Notes: generated by a model not told the origin, from the letters alone. 64,000 nt of DNA from Klebsiella huaxiensis (GCF_003261575.2 NZ_CP036175.1:3100001-3164000); one strand, 5' to 3'. Shown: positions 1 through 8,997, counted from the first letter of the stretch. Numbers and translations: made by a program.

Positions 1-16
1 ACTCACCAGTAACGTT

Positions 17-769
17 TTATTTTTCAAAATACTTTCCCCAAAATGATAAAGTTGCCACTCTTTTTTGTGCATCTCCTCGCCAGCGTGCGCTCAGAGATAT
101 TTCTACGCTGCGCAATGCCCGGGCGATCGCCAGACACAACACGATGTAAATCACCAGCACTACGCAATATGCTTCGACAAAGTGGAAGCCGCGTGCGGCG
201 GCGATGTTGGCTTTCGCCATCAGGTCGATAACGGTGATGGTATAAACCAGCGAGGTATCCTTAATCAGATCGATCAGCACGCTGGTGAAGTTGGGCAGCG
301 CGGATACGGCTGCCTGCGGAAAGATAATCCGCCGAAACTGGGTAAACCCGCTGACGCCAATCGACCAGGCGGCCTCCCGCTGCCCTTTATCAACCGCATT
401 CCATCCGGCCCGAAATGTCTCGGCAAAATAAGCGCTGAAGATCAGCGATAGCGCGGTCACCGCCGCCACTAGCGGCGAGAGCTTATAGCTGAACATATTC
501 TCCTGCGGGCCGCCAAACAGTCCGGCGGCAATCCACGGCCAGACATAAAAAAAGAAATACAACATCACCAGCACCGGTACCGAGCGGCCAAAAGAGATAA
601 ATATCTTTGCCACATATTTAATGCCGGGTGTCTGGCGAATGATTACATATGCAAGTACTGCCCCCAGCAGGGTAGAAAAAAGTAGTGATAATAGCGTTAT
701 CGCCAGAGTCACTGGCAGTGCGCTCAAAATAAACGTAAAATTATCCCGAATAAATGCAAAGCTAAACAT
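17..769 (-). CDS. polar amino-acid ABC transporter permease
   Basis: Inner-membrane permease of the HisM/GlnP family (250 aa). Several hydrophobic segments are visible. The permease EAA loop (GQREAAWSIGVSG, about residue 130) contacts the ATPase. It is the third gene of a compact minus-strand operon: ATPase, permease, permease, with gaps of about 10 bp. The C-terminal tail is basic and polar. No binding protein lies in the window, so the substrate cannot be assigned; it may be encoded just left of position 1. The family imports polar amino acids or cystine. Confidence 0.85.
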   Translation of the reverse strand: MFSFAFIRDNFTFILSALPVTLAITLLSLLFSTLLGAVLAYVIIRQTPGIKYVAKIFISFGRSVPVLVMLYFFFYVWPWIAAGLFGGPQENMFSYKLSPLVAAVTALSLIFSAYFAETFRAGWNAVDKGQREAAWSIGVSGFTQFRRIIFPQAAVSALPNFTSVLIDLIKDTSLVYTITVIDLMAKANIAAARGFHFVEAYCVVLVIYIVLCLAIARALRSVEISLSARWRGDAQKRVATLSFWGKYFEK

Positions 770-778
770 GTTAATCTG

Positions 779-1477
779 TCACTCCAGCAGGAACTGATAT
801 TTCTTTTCAATACGGGTGGTAAAATAGAGAATAATACTATTCAGCAACCAGTAGACGATTATCACGCTAATAAAGGCCGCAACTTGTTTAGCACCATAGC
901 TATTTTGTGAGATCTTCTGTGCCCGACCAAAAATATCGACAATACCAATAATATTCACCAGAGAGGTCATCTTCACCAGATTGATTAAAAGATTACCAAA
1001 ATTGGGAATGGAAATAATTAATCCCTGAGGGAAAATAATCCGCCGAATGCCAATGTGCCAGGGAATATTCAGGCTTCTGATCGCCTCCTTTTGGCCAATA
1101 TCTACTGCATTCCATGCCGAGCGGATCATCTCGGCGAAATAAGGACTGATGCTGACCGAGATAGATAAAATGGCAAAGGTGGTATCGCCAATTAACAGCG
1201 GTGGAAGCGCCAGCGCCGTCAGAATAAGTTTGCCACCGAAGAAAAACAGCAGGATCAGCAGCGCCAGCGGTGCCCCGCGCAGAATATCGGTATACCCTTT
1301 CGCAACAATCCTGAGCGGCATAAATCGACTAAATTGTAGCACCACGATAATCAGCGCCAGCATCAGCCCAAACAGCAATGAGGCGAAGGTCATTCCGAGA
1401 GTGATCGGTAAATTCTCCAGCAGTTTGGGGATAATCTGGCTGATATCCTGCCAGCTAAACAACGCGTTATTGTCCAT
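779..1477 (-). CDS. polar amino-acid ABC transporter permease
   Basis: Second permease of the same system (232 aa, HisQ/HisM family). The EAA loop (GQKEAIRSLNIPW) lies about residue 130, followed by RRIIFPQG as in its partner. Hydrophobic segments span the N-terminal 120 residues and the C-terminal 60. It is 8 bp downstream of the ATPase gene and 9 bp upstream of the other permease, so translation is probably coupled. The two permeases are alike in length and layout and likely form a heterodimer. Confidence 0.85.
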   Translation of the reverse strand: MDNNALFSWQDISQIIPKLLENLPITLGMTFASLLFGLMLALIIVVLQFSRFMPLRIVAKGYTDILRGAPLALLILLFFFGGKLILTALALPPLLIGDTTFAILSISVSISPYFAEMIRSAWNAVDIGQKEAIRSLNIPWHIGIRRIIFPQGLIISIPNFGNLLINLVKMTSLVNIIGIVDIFGRAQKISQNSYGAKQVAAFISVIIVYWLLNSIILYFTTRIEKKYQFLLE

Positions 1478-1485
1478 CTTGAGCC

Positions 1486-2226
1486 TCAGCCATGATAGTG
1501 CAAACGAGCCAGAAACGCCCGGGTTCGCCCCTGCTGCGCGGCACCAAATATCTGCTCCGCAGGCCCCTGTTCTACAATCTCGCCGTTTTCCATAAACACC
1601 ACCCGAGAAGCCACCTGGCGGGCAAACTCCATTTCGTGAGTGACGATAATCATCGTCTGCCCCTCGACGGCAATCGTCTGTATCAGTTCCAGCACTTCGC
1701 CGACTTTCTCCGGATCCAGCGCGGAAGTCGGCTCATCCAGCAGCAGTACAGCGGGGTTGATTGCCAGCGCGCGGGCAATACCGATGCGCTGCTTTTGCCC
1801 ACCGGAAAGGCTATGAGGATAGTGGTCTTTCTTATGCAGTAGCCCTACCTGCTTTAATAACCGTTCGGCAATATTTTCAGCCTCCTGGCGCGAGCGCTTT
1901 TTGGCATAAATCAAACCTTCGGTGATATTTTGCAGTGCGGTAAGATTATGAAAAAGATTCCACGATTGAAAAACCATTGCAGTTTTGGCGCGTAGCTTTT
2001 CAATTTCCTTTTTACCCGCCTTTGCACAGTCCAGCGCCACATCATCTATTTTAATTTGTCCGCTATCTGCGGGTTCTAAAAAATTAAGCGTCCGCAATAG
2101 TGTTGTTTTCCCTGAGCCACTCGGGCCAATAATGCAAATAATTTCGCCGGGATTTACGCTCAGTGAAACATCTTTGAGTACCCGTTCACCGGAAAAGCTT
2201 TTACTGATTTTATCGAGAGTTATCAT
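1486..2226 (-). CDS. polar amino-acid ABC transporter ATP-binding protein
   Basis: ATPase of the HisP/GlnQ type (246 aa from the chosen start). It has Walker A GPSGSGKTT near residue 33, the signature LSGGQKQR, and Walker B LLLDEPTSALDP. The frame stays open upstream to 2334, but that extension is AT-rich and unlike the family. The start at MITLDKISKSF matches the usual N terminus, although no strong ribosome-binding site precedes it. It heads the three-gene transporter operon. The substrate is unknown. Confidence 0.88.
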   Translation of the reverse strand: MITLDKISKSFSGERVLKDVSLSVNPGEIICIIGPSGSGKTTLLRTLNFLEPADSGQIKIDDVALDCAKAGKKEIEKLRAKTAMVFQSWNLFHNLTALQNITEGLIYAKKRSRQEAENIAERLLKQVGLLHKKDHYPHSLSGGQKQRIGIARALAINPAVLLLDEPTSALDPEKVGEVLELIQTIAVEGQTMIIVTHEMEFARQVASRVVFMENGEIVEQGPAEQIFGAAQQGRTRAFLARLHYHG

Positions 2227-2563
2227 AATGAGATATTCGTGAATATATTTTCCAATCCGCCGCTTATCGACGTTTGTTGCTGTGTAAAAACTATATTGCT
2301 GCGGTTCAGGGGATAGCAAACAAGAAAAAAACATATCTAAAGTCGAAAAATAACTTTTTATATATTTGTTATGGTATTAAGTCCGGATTGTAACCAATAC
2401 ATCACCATTCAGTGGGGTTAATGCTGAAACGCTAAAATCATTCAAATTTTCTGAAAGAGATGCGCAAATTGTTTCGATTTTAATCACCGCATGCTCAGTC
2501 TATTATTTATCACATCGGGGCAACAACGCTCCAACACTGATAAAACACTTAAGGAATACGACC

Positions 2564-2773
2564 ATGAAATCCATCAAAACTTTCGTTGCAGTTGCTGCTC
2601 TCTCTATGATCTCTTTTGGTTCTTTTGCACAAAGCGTTAGCGCCAGCGCCTCAACTCTGGACCGCGCAGAAGCAAAAATCGCCGCTCAGGCAGCAGAACA
2701 AGGCGCGTCATACAAAATTACCAGCGCTCAGTTTAACAACCGCGTGCATATGACTGCTGAACTGACCAAATAA
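2564..2773 (+). CDS. DUF1471 (BhsA/McbA/YhcN-like) small periplasmic protein
   Basis: 69-aa exported protein. A signal peptide ends near SFAQS (residues 1-24), followed by a single DUF1471 domain (ASTLDRAEAKIAAQAAEQGASYKITSA...NRVHMTAELTK). Family members such as BhsA and McbA are stress-induced periplasmic proteins linked to biofilm and envelope stress. Start: ATG after AAGGA. A MITE-like hairpin begins 5 bp after the stop. The precise paralogue cannot be named. Confidence 0.8.
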   Translation: MKSIKTFVAVAALSMISFGSFAQSVSASASTLDRAEAKIAAQAAEQGASYKITSAQFNNRVHMTAELTK

Positions 2774-2777
2774 ACTC

Positions 2778-2840
2778 ACCCGTCTTACTTCAAGTTGCAT
2801 GTGCGTTGGCTTTCCTGCAACTCGAATTATTCAGGGTATA
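2778..2840. repeat. short copy of TIR repeat family B (MITE-like)
   Basis: 63-bp element whose ends match those of the longer copy at 63535-63663: ACCCGTCTTACTTCAAGTTGC at one side and GCAACTCGAATTATTCAGGG at the other. The ends are imperfect inverted repeats, so the transcript can fold into a hairpin just after the DUF1471 gene. The central part of the long copy is missing. Confidence 0.75.
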
Positions 2841-2907
2841 TAAGACTATTGCCGGGCCGCCAAAAGAACAGGCGACAGCGACAACACGATGAAATAAGGA
2901 ATTGAAT

Positions 2908-3096
2908 ATGAAAAAAATCAGCGTGGTCACCGCACTGCTTTTGGCCGCTACACTTTCATCTACCGTGATGGCCGCAGAGAATAGCTTTGCGCGACCAGAA
3001 GCAGGTTCAAATATAGATACCGCGGTACATCAGAATCATATTGATGTCAGCCATGCTTTCGATAAAGAGAGCCTGACGGCGGGTAATCTTCAGTAA
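2908..3096 (+). CDS. small exported protein of unknown function
   Basis: 62-aa protein with a clear signal peptide (MKKISVVTALLLAATLSSTVMA, cleavage near residue 22). The mature part is short and polar with two histidines (VHQNHIDVSHAFDKES). AAGGA lies 7 nt before the ATG; the TTG six bases upstream is less likely. I do not recognise a family. It follows the DUF1471 gene, which is also a small envelope protein, and ends at a strong terminator. Confidence 0.6.
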   Translation: MKKISVVTALLLAATLSSTVMAAENSFARPEAGSNIDTAVHQNHIDVSHAFDKESLTAGNLQ

Positions 3097-3110
3097 GTAA
3101 GACATCGCAA

Positions 3111-3150
3111 AAGGAGTGCACGGAAATATCCGCTGCGCTCCTTACTTTTT
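3111..3150 (+). terminator. rho-independent terminator
   Basis: AAGGAGTGCA pairs with TGCGCTCCTT around a CGGAAATATCCG inner stem. A TTTTT run ends at 3150. It follows the 62-aa gene and overlaps the stop end of the convergent VF530-like gene. Confidence 0.75.
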
Positions 3151-3417
3151 CTGCCAGTTCGCCCACGGACTCTCTGCCGGGGCATCCGTAACGTCTGACT
3201 CCACACCCGTAAGCGAATCGATATACAGCTCCTCCACCTCTTTGCGCGCCCACGGCGTGCGGCGTAAAAACTTCAGGCTCGACTTAATACTCGGATCGCT
3301 TTTAAAGCAATTAATATTGATACGCTTCGCCAGTTCAGCCCAACCGTATTTAGCGACCAGCGCATTGAGCAGGACTTCCAGCGTGATACCGTGCAGAGGA
3401 TCTTTTGCGTGCTGCAT
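3142..3417 (-). CDS. VF530-like DNA-binding protein (DUF2132)
   Basis: 91-aa protein of the DUF2132/VF530 family. It has the family core DPLHGITLEVLL, YGWAELAKRININCF and SDPSIKSSLKFLRRTPWARKEVEELY. The structure of VF530 suggests double-stranded DNA binding; no cell role is known. ATG at 3417 is preferred over an upstream TTG because the family begins a few residues before NPLHGITL. Convergent with the 62-aa gene. The C-terminal tail (about 20 residues, PAESPWANWQKK) is extra. Confidence 0.75.
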   Translation of the reverse strand: MQHAKDPLHGITLEVLLNALVAKYGWAELAKRININCFKSDPSIKSSLKFLRRTPWARKEVEELYIDSLTGVESDVTDAPAESPWANWQKK

Positions 3418-3691
3418 GACCGTATTTTTACCCAAATAGAAAAATTTCGCCCACCATACTGGCTCCCGACGCCGTGCGCAACCCGACTCACCCTCCTCTT
3501 AGCCAAAATTCGCAAAAGCACAGAACCCTCCACGGTCATAAATTAGAAAAGAACGTTATTGGTTGAATATTTTCGCTTAAGGCAAGCTGGCTTTAACCAC
3601 CAGACGGAGAAATCGATTATGCGCTGTTGTTGTCCCCGAACCCTGAATCTGACTAAACGAAAATACCTGAACACCGCCTTCGGAGAACACA

Positions 3692-4720
3692 ATGAACGCG
3701 ACAACCCTACCGATACTGGATCTTGCCCGCTACGCGGACCCCGCTGAGAAAGCGGCGTTCCTTGCCGACCTGCGCCACGCGGCGCGCGATATTGGCTTCT
3801 TCTATTTGATTAACCATGGCGTTAATGCCTCGCTGCAACAGGCCGTCCAGCAGCAGTCCCGCGCGTTTTTTGCCCTCGCAGATGAGCAAAAGCAGCAGGT
3901 GGCGATGATCCATTCCCCACACTTTCGTGGCTACAACCGCGCCGCATCGGAATTAACCCGTGGTCAGCCGGACTGGCGCGAGCAGTTCGATATCGGTGCC
4001 GAGCGCCCGGCACTCACGCTTAACGAACGCGCCCCGCGCTGGCAGCGCCTGCAGGGACCAAATTTATGGCCCGAAGCCTTGCCCTCACTCAAACCCACAT
4101 TACTGAACTGGCAGCGGGAGATGACCCAGGTTGGGATCACGTTGCTGCGCGCGTTTGCCGAAGCGTTGCGCCTGCCGCACGATGCCTTTGATGGCCTGTA
4201 TGGCGATAAACCCAACGAGCATATCAAGCTGATCCGCTATCCGGGCCAGCAGGAGACGCAAAGCGCCCAAGGCGTCGGCGCACACAAGGATTCCGGTTTT
4301 CTCAGCTTCCTGTTGCAGGATGAGCAAAAAGGATTGCAGGTCGAAGTGTCACCCGACCGCTGGATTGACGCGACTCCGCTGACGGGAAGTTTTGTGGTGA
4401 ATATCGGCGAACTGCTGGAGCTGGCGACCAACGGCTATCTGCGTGCCACGGTGCACAGAGTGGTGTCGCCGCCTGCCGAGCAGCAGCGTTTGTCGATTGC
4501 TTTCTTCCTCGGCGCGCAGCTGGATGCCGTGGTCCCCGTTTATACGCTTCCTCCCGAACTGGCCCGCGAAGCCCTCGGTCCGGATAGCGACCCGCAAAAC
4601 CCGCTGCTGCGCGAGGTGGGCTGGAATTACCTGAAAGGTCGTCTGCGCTCGCATCCTGATGTTGCCGAACGCTACTACCAGGATGTTTTTCGTGAACGCG
4701 CCGAGCAATTAATCGTTTAA
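3692..4720 (+). CDS. isopenicillin-N-synthase-like 2OG/Fe(II) oxygenase
   Basis: 342-aa cytosolic non-haem iron oxygenase. The N-terminal DIOX_N region (PILDLARY...GFFYLINHGV) is followed by the jelly-roll core. The iron ligands are visible as HKD in VGAHKDSG (about residue 198-200) and H in ATVHRVV (about 255). RLS in QQRLSIAFF is the usual co-substrate-binding arginine/serine. First gene of an apparent operon with a methionine-type ABC importer 29 bp downstream. That context suggests it oxidises or desulfurises an imported compound; the substrate is unknown. Confidence 0.85.
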   Translation: MNATTLPILDLARYADPAEKAAFLADLRHAARDIGFFYLINHGVNASLQQAVQQQSRAFFALADEQKQQVAMIHSPHFRGYNRAASELTRGQPDWREQFDIGAERPALTLNERAPRWQRLQGPNLWPEALPSLKPTLLNWQREMTQVGITLLRAFAEALRLPHDAFDGLYGDKPNEHIKLIRYPGQQETQSAQGVGAHKDSGFLSFLLQDEQKGLQVEVSPDRWIDATPLTGSFVVNIGELLELATNGYLRATVHRVVSPPAEQQRLSIAFFLGAQLDAVVPVYTLPPELAREALGPDSDPQNPLLREVGWNYLKGRLRSHPDVAERYYQDVFRERAEQLIV

Positions 4721-4749
4721 ACATAACAACAAGCAAAAGGAATAAGATA

Positions 4750-5556
4750 ATGAAATATGCCGCATTTAAACTGGCAGGGGTCGCACTGTCTCTTTCTCTG
4801 GCGTGGACTTCCGCTCAGGCCGCCGCGCTGCGTGTTGCCGCCGACCCGGTACCGCACGCCGAAATTCTTAACTACATTAAAAAAATCGATCCCAGCCTCG
4901 ATTTGAAAATTGTCGAATTAACCAGCGGCGTGAACGCCAACGAACTGCTGGCTAACGGTGACGTCGATGCTAACTATTTCCAGCATGTGCCCTATCTGAA
5001 AGATCAGGAGAAAGCGTTGGGCAAGACCTTTGCCGTCGCGGCGACCGTGCATATTGAACCGTTGGGCATCTACTCGCGCAAACATAAAGATTTTAAATCG
5101 CTGCCTGAGAATGCCACCGTAGCGGTGCCAAATAACACCACCAACCTGAGCCGCGCGCTGTTCCTGCTGCAAAGCCAGGGCCTTATCAAACTGGCGGCAA
5201 AATTCACCGACCCGGCGACCACGCTGGCGACGCCAAAAGATATTGTCGAAAACCCGAAGCATCTGAAAATTCTTGAGATTGAATCGCCGCAAATCCCGCG
5301 TTCGCTGGATGACGTCGACCTGGCGGTGATCAACGGTAACTATGCGCTGGAAGCCGGACTGGTTCCGGCAAAAGACGCGCTGGGTCTGGAAAGCGCCACC
5401 CACAACCCGTATGCCAATATCCTGGTGACCACGCCGGAGCTGGCTAACGATCCGCGCATCAAGGCGCTGGCAAAAGACCTCACTTCGCCGCAGGTTGCCG
5501 AATTTATCCGTAAACAATATAACGGCTCGGTGATCCCGGTTGCCCCTCAGTCATGA
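4750..5556 (+). CDS. MetQ/NlpA-family substrate-binding protein, non-lipidated
   Basis: 268-aa periplasmic binding protein of the NlpA/MetQ family (LRVAADPVPHAEILNYIKK, LANGDVDANYFQHVPYL, VPNNTTNLSRALFLLQ). The signal peptide ends at AQA-A and no lipobox cysteine follows, so it should be soluble rather than anchored like E. coli MetQ. AAGGA precedes the ATG. Its stop overlaps the start of the ATPase gene by 4 bp. The ligand may be methionine or another sulfur or amino-acid compound; the neighbouring oxygenase argues for something less ordinary than methionine. Confidence 0.85.
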   Translation: MKYAAFKLAGVALSLSLAWTSAQAAALRVAADPVPHAEILNYIKKIDPSLDLKIVELTSGVNANELLANGDVDANYFQHVPYLKDQEKALGKTFAVAATVHIEPLGIYSRKHKDFKSLPENATVAVPNNTTNLSRALFLLQSQGLIKLAAKFTDPATTLATPKDIVENPKHLKILEIESPQIPRSLDDVDLAVINGNYALEAGLVPAKDALGLESATHNPYANILVTTPELANDPRIKALAKDLTSPQVAEFIRKQYNGSVIPVAPQS

Positions 5557-6344
5557 TTGAGATTGTCGGGCTGAGTAAAACCTATGCCGGAACAGGCCGA
5601 CCGGCGTTAAACGATGTCTCTCTGCAGGTGCCGAAAGGAGCCGTTTACGGCATCCTTGGCCGCAGCGGTGCAGGCAAAAGTACGCTGATACGCTGCCTGA
5701 ATTTGCTGGAGCGGCCCACTTCGGGCCGCATTATTGTGAACGGGAACGATATTACCCGGATGGATAAAAGCGCATTGCGCGAGTATCGGCTGCGCACCGG
5801 GATGATCTTCCAGCACTTTAATTTACTGCACGCCCGCAGCGTGGCCGACAATGTGGCGGTACCGCTGGAGATAGCCAAAGTGCCGAAAGCCGCCCGCCAG
5901 GCGCGCGTTGCCGAGCTGCTGGAGCTGGTGGGGCTGGCGGACAAAGCCGCCGCCTTCCCGTCTCAGCTTTCCGGCGGGCAAAAACAACGTGTGGGCATTG
6001 CCCGCGCGCTGGCGGCAAGGCCGGATGTGCTGCTGTGCGATGAGGCGACCAGCGCCCTTGACCCCGAGACCACAACCTCGGTACTTAGCCTGCTGGCGGA
6101 CATCAATCAACAGCTGAACCTCACCATCGTACTGATTACCCATGAGCTGGAAGTGGTGAAAACCTTATGTGACCACGCGGCGTTGCTGGAGCACGGTGAA
6201 ATTATTGAAAGCGGGAGAATTGCCGATCTACTGGTGGCCCCCTGGTCGCGGCTGCGGCAATCACTGCTTCACGATCCTCAGGCGGAGCGGGATTTTCTCG
6301 CCCGCCACGGATTTCACGGGAGGCCTTTATGCGGAGTAGCATGA
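5553..6344 (+). CDS. MetN-type ABC ATPase without NIL domain
   Basis: 263-aa ATPase. Walker A is GRSGAGKST near residue 38, the signature is LSGGQKQRVGIARALA, and Walker B is VLLCDEATSALDPETT. E. coli MetN is about 340 aa because of a C-terminal NIL/ACT-like domain that senses methionine. This protein stops about 20 residues after the nucleotide-binding domain, so that sensor is absent. It overlaps the binding-protein gene (ATGA) and the permease gene, so all three are translated together. Confidence 0.88.
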   Translation: MIEIVGLSKTYAGTGRPALNDVSLQVPKGAVYGILGRSGAGKSTLIRCLNLLERPTSGRIIVNGNDITRMDKSALREYRLRTGMIFQHFNLLHARSVADNVAVPLEIAKVPKAARQARVAELLELVGLADKAAAFPSQLSGGQKQRVGIARALAARPDVLLCDEATSALDPETTTSVLSLLADINQQLNLTIVLITHELEVVKTLCDHAALLEHGEIIESGRIADLLVAPWSRLRQSLLHDPQAERDFLARHGFHGRPLCGVA

Positions 6345-7000
6345 GTTGGGATGATCTTTGGCCGCTATTGCTCCAGGGCACGGTAGATACCGTTTATATG
6401 GTCGGTCTGGCGGCGCTGTTTACCGTGGTGCTCGGACTACCTACCGGCGTGCTGCTGTTTGTTTCACGCCGCAACGGCCTTGCGCCCATGCCGAAGGTCA
6501 ACGCCATATTGGGCGCGATTATCAACTTTGGGCGTTCGCTGCCGTTTATCGTTCTGCTGATTGCGCTGATCCCTTTTACCCGGCTGATTATCGGCACCAC
6601 TCTCGGCAGTACCGCTGCGGTGGTTCCAGTCACTATCGGCGCTTTTCCGTTTTTTGCTCGCCTGACGGAAAATGCACTGGATGAAGTGGATTACGGGCGT
6701 ATCGAGGCGATTTTGTCTATGGGCGGCAATATCTGGCACGTCATCTTTAAATCGCTGTTGCCGGAAGCGTTGCCGACGCTGCTGGCGGGCATCACGCTGA
6801 CCATCGTGATGCTGATCGGTTTTTCCTCAATGGCGGGCGTGATTGGCGGCGGCGGGCTGGGGGACCTGGCGATTCGTTACGGTTATCAACGCTTCAATAA
6901 CGAGGTGATGGTCGGCACCGTACTGATTCTGGTCGCCCTCGTGCAGGGCGTACAGATGGCCGGCGACCGTCTGGTACGCGGTTTAGCGCACCGACGTTAG
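6329..7000 (+). CDS. MetI-type ABC transporter permease
   Basis: 223-aa inner-membrane permease of the MetI family. It has five or so hydrophobic segments and the motif SSMAGVIGGGGLGDLAIRYGYQRF near residue 170-190, which is typical of MetI. It completes the oxygenase-SBP-ATPase-permease operon and overlaps the ATPase gene by 16 bp. An internal ATG (MSWDDLW) is an alternative start. The nitronate monooxygenase gene converges 18 bp downstream, with no obvious terminator between. Confidence 0.87.
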   Translation: MRSSMSWDDLWPLLLQGTVDTVYMVGLAALFTVVLGLPTGVLLFVSRRNGLAPMPKVNAILGAIINFGRSLPFIVLLIALIPFTRLIIGTTLGSTAAVVPVTIGAFPFFARLTENALDEVDYGRIEAILSMGGNIWHVIFKSLLPEALPTLLAGITLTIVMLIGFSSMAGVIGGGGLGDLAIRYGYQRFNNEVMVGTVLILVALVQGVQMAGDRLVRGLAHRR

Positions 7001-7018
7001 CGGAACATGCGGTTTTCG

Positions 7019-8068
7019 CTATTGAAAACCGCATTCCCTAACCAGGGTTCGTATCAGTTCAGCCGCCGGAAGCTCACGAATAAGATTTACGCCCTGTCCT
7101 GCCCAATGCGCGCCGTACTGATGATCGCCATGAGCTTTGGCCGCCGTGGCCAGCGCTTTCCCGAGATCATAAGCTACCGGATAATCAGGGATAGCATGCG
7201 GCTCATTCATTTCGCGCCAGCCGTTAACCACACATCGCGCCGGACGCCCGGAAATCGCCGAGGTTAAAACAGTTTTCCCGTCAGGGCTGCTTTTAATGGC
7301 CTCACGGTAACCGGCATCTGCTGCTGACTCCGGGCACAGCAGGAACGCCGTTCCTAGCTGCGCGCCCTCAGCGCCAAGGTTCATCACGCTGTTAATTCCA
7401 GCGCCGTCCATAATGCCGCCTGCGGCGATAAGCGGAATGTCAATCCGCTGTTTAATCGCCTGAACCAGGGTAAACGTACTCATCTGTCCGTCAGCAGCCT
7501 GTGGGGCAAAAATACCGCGATGACCTCCGGCTTCGTAGCCCTGAGCCACAACCATATCAATCCCCTGCGCTGAGACCAGTTGGGCTTCTTCAACGCTGGT
7601 GACGCTCGCCAGGGTAACAATGCCCTTTTCACGCAGCCGGCGAAGTGTTTCTCGATCCGGAACACCAAAATGGAAGCTCACCACCGCTGGGGTAAGATCG
7701 AGCAGCAGCTCTGTCATCTGTGGATTCTGTTGAAGACTGAGATAAATTTCCGCCAGCGTTTGCGGCGGAACGCTGCCGAAGCGCGCAAATTCGGGACCCA
7801 GTCGCTCAATCCACTGCGCTTCACGCTGCGGGTCTCTTACCGCCGGGGCGTGGCAAAACAGATTGACGTTAAATGGGCGAGTGGTTAAGCGCCTGGTCTG
7901 GTTTATGAGCGCTTCCGCCTGCGCCACCGAGGACGATCCCAGGCCCAGCGAACCGAGTGCTCCGGCATCGCTGACCGCCGCCGCCAGCTCCGGCGTCGAC
8001 ACGCCCGCCATCGGGGCCTGAATAATGGGATAATCAATATCAAGCTGCTGCGTAAGCCGGTTGCTCAT
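7019..8068 (-). CDS. nitronate monooxygenase (2-nitropropane dioxygenase family)
   Basis: 349-aa FMN-dependent TIM-barrel enzyme. N terminus DYPIIQAPMAGVSTPELAAAVSDAGALGSLG is diagnostic. The active-site histidine lies in YEAGGHRG (about residue 180), and phosphate-binding glycines in IAAGGIMDGAG and GAEGAQLGTAFL. The family oxidises alkyl nitronates such as propionate-3-nitronate, a plant defence toxin, to aldehydes or keto acids. Divergent from a LysR gene across a 92-bp spacer that holds a LysR-type dyad, so it is probably a target of that regulator. Confidence 0.88.
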   Translation of the reverse strand: MSNRLTQQLDIDYPIIQAPMAGVSTPELAAAVSDAGALGSLGLGSSSVAQAEALINQTRRLTTRPFNVNLFCHAPAVRDPQREAQWIERLGPEFARFGSVPPQTLAEIYLSLQQNPQMTELLLDLTPAVVSFHFGVPDRETLRRLREKGIVTLASVTSVEEAQLVSAQGIDMVVAQGYEAGGHRGIFAPQAADGQMSTFTLVQAIKQRIDIPLIAAGGIMDGAGINSVMNLGAEGAQLGTAFLLCPESAADAGYREAIKSSPDGKTVLTSAISGRPARCVVNGWREMNEPHAIPDYPVAYDLGKALATAAKAHGDHQYGAHWAGQGVNLIRELPAAELIRTLVRECGFQ

Positions 8069-8107
8069 AGAGTGCCCTGTTAAAATTTGTGCGTTCAGGC
8101 AATCAAA

Positions 8108-8122
8108 ATCTCTTTTAGAGAT
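8108..8122. promoter_or_regulatory. LysR-type operator dyad
   Basis: ATCTCT-TTT-AGAGAT is a perfect inverted repeat of 15 bp in the divergent spacer between the nitronate monooxygenase and LysR genes. A second imperfect dyad (ATGATAATATCA) follows. A close relative of the first dyad lies upstream of the MFS gene at 10187. Confidence 0.55.
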
Positions 8123-8160
8123 GATAATATCAACATCATTTTCAAATTAAGAACAAAAAT

Positions 8161-8997
8161 ATGAACCACACCACATTACAGATTTTCAAAACGGTGGCGG
8201 AAGAACAGAGCGTCACCCGTGCAGCAAAGCTGCTGGGGCGGGCACAGTCCAATATCACTACCCGCATTCACCAACTGGAAGAAGAGCTGGGAGTCGAACT
8301 TTTTGCCCGCGGCAATAAGAAGATGTTGCTGTCGCCCGCCGGAGAGAATTTTTTGGGCTATGCCGTGAAGATCCTCAGCCTCGCCGAAGAGGCCAAACAG
8401 GCGCTGCATCCAGCCACACCGGGGGGGAATTTTCGCATGGGGGCGATGGATGCCACCGCCGCCAGCCGTCTGCCGCGGCTTCTCCCTCTCTTTCATACCC
8501 AATGCCCGGAGGTGACGCTGACGCTAAAAACGCAGCCGACCCGCCAGCTTATCCTGCAGGTACTTGACGCTTCTCTCGATTGTGCGCTGGTGAGCCTGCC
8601 GCAAGGCGCTATCCCGCCGGACGACCTTGAGTACAAGTCGGTCTTTAAAGAACAACTGGTCATGGTGCTCCCCGCCGACCGACAACGTTTTCGCTTTGCG
8701 GCTTTCCCGGATGGCTGTACCTATCGGGCAGCAGGCGAAGCTTTTCTGAAGCAATCAGAGGAAGCAGAGGTTGAAATCCAGGATGTCGGTTCCTACCACG
8801 CGATGCTTGCTTGCGTCGCCTCCGGCGGCTATGCCTGCCTGCTGCCGCAGGGCGTTCTTGATACTCTGAAATTGCCAGAAGGCAGCATTATACGCCCGGT
8901 TGGCGAAGCGCTAACTCAGTTAATATGGCGCAAAGGCTATACCTCACCGGCCCTTGAACATATGCGCCAGATCCTTGAATCAGCGTCCGATATTTGA
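8161..8997 (+). CDS. LysR-family transcriptional regulator
   Basis: 278-aa LysR regulator. The winged-helix DNA-binding domain occupies residues 1-60 (QSVTRAAKLLGRAQSNITTRIHQLEEELGVELFARGN), followed by an effector-binding domain (from NFRMGAMDATAASRLP). Divergent from the nitronate monooxygenase and convergent with an MFS gene, whose end overlaps its own by 18 bp. The similar dyads at 8108 and 10187 suggest it controls both. The inducer is unknown; a nitronate or nitroalkane is a guess from context. Confidence 0.87.
   Translation: MNHTTLQIFKTVAEEQSVTRAAKLLGRAQSNITTRIHQLEEELGVELFARGNKKMLLSPAGENFLGYAVKILSLAEEAKQALHPATPGGNFRMGAMDATAASRLPRLLPLFHTQCPEVTLTLKTQPTRQLILQVLDASLDCALVSLPQGAIPPDDLEYKSVFKEQLVMVLPADRQRFRFAAFPDGCTYRAAGEAFLKQSEEAEVEIQDVGSYHAMLACVASGGYACLLPQGVLDTLKLPEGSIIRPVGEALTQLIWRKGYTSPALEHMRQILESASDI

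Noticed and set aside
3559..3747. 62-aa plus-strand frame before the oxygenase gene
   Set aside because: No recognisable protein, and the out-of-frame oxygenase start with its purine-rich leader is better supported.
4721..4749. Possible SAM riboswitch before the methionine-type transporter
   Set aside because: The spacer is only 29 bp and has no riboswitch-like structure; the leader of the first gene also shows none that I can recognise.
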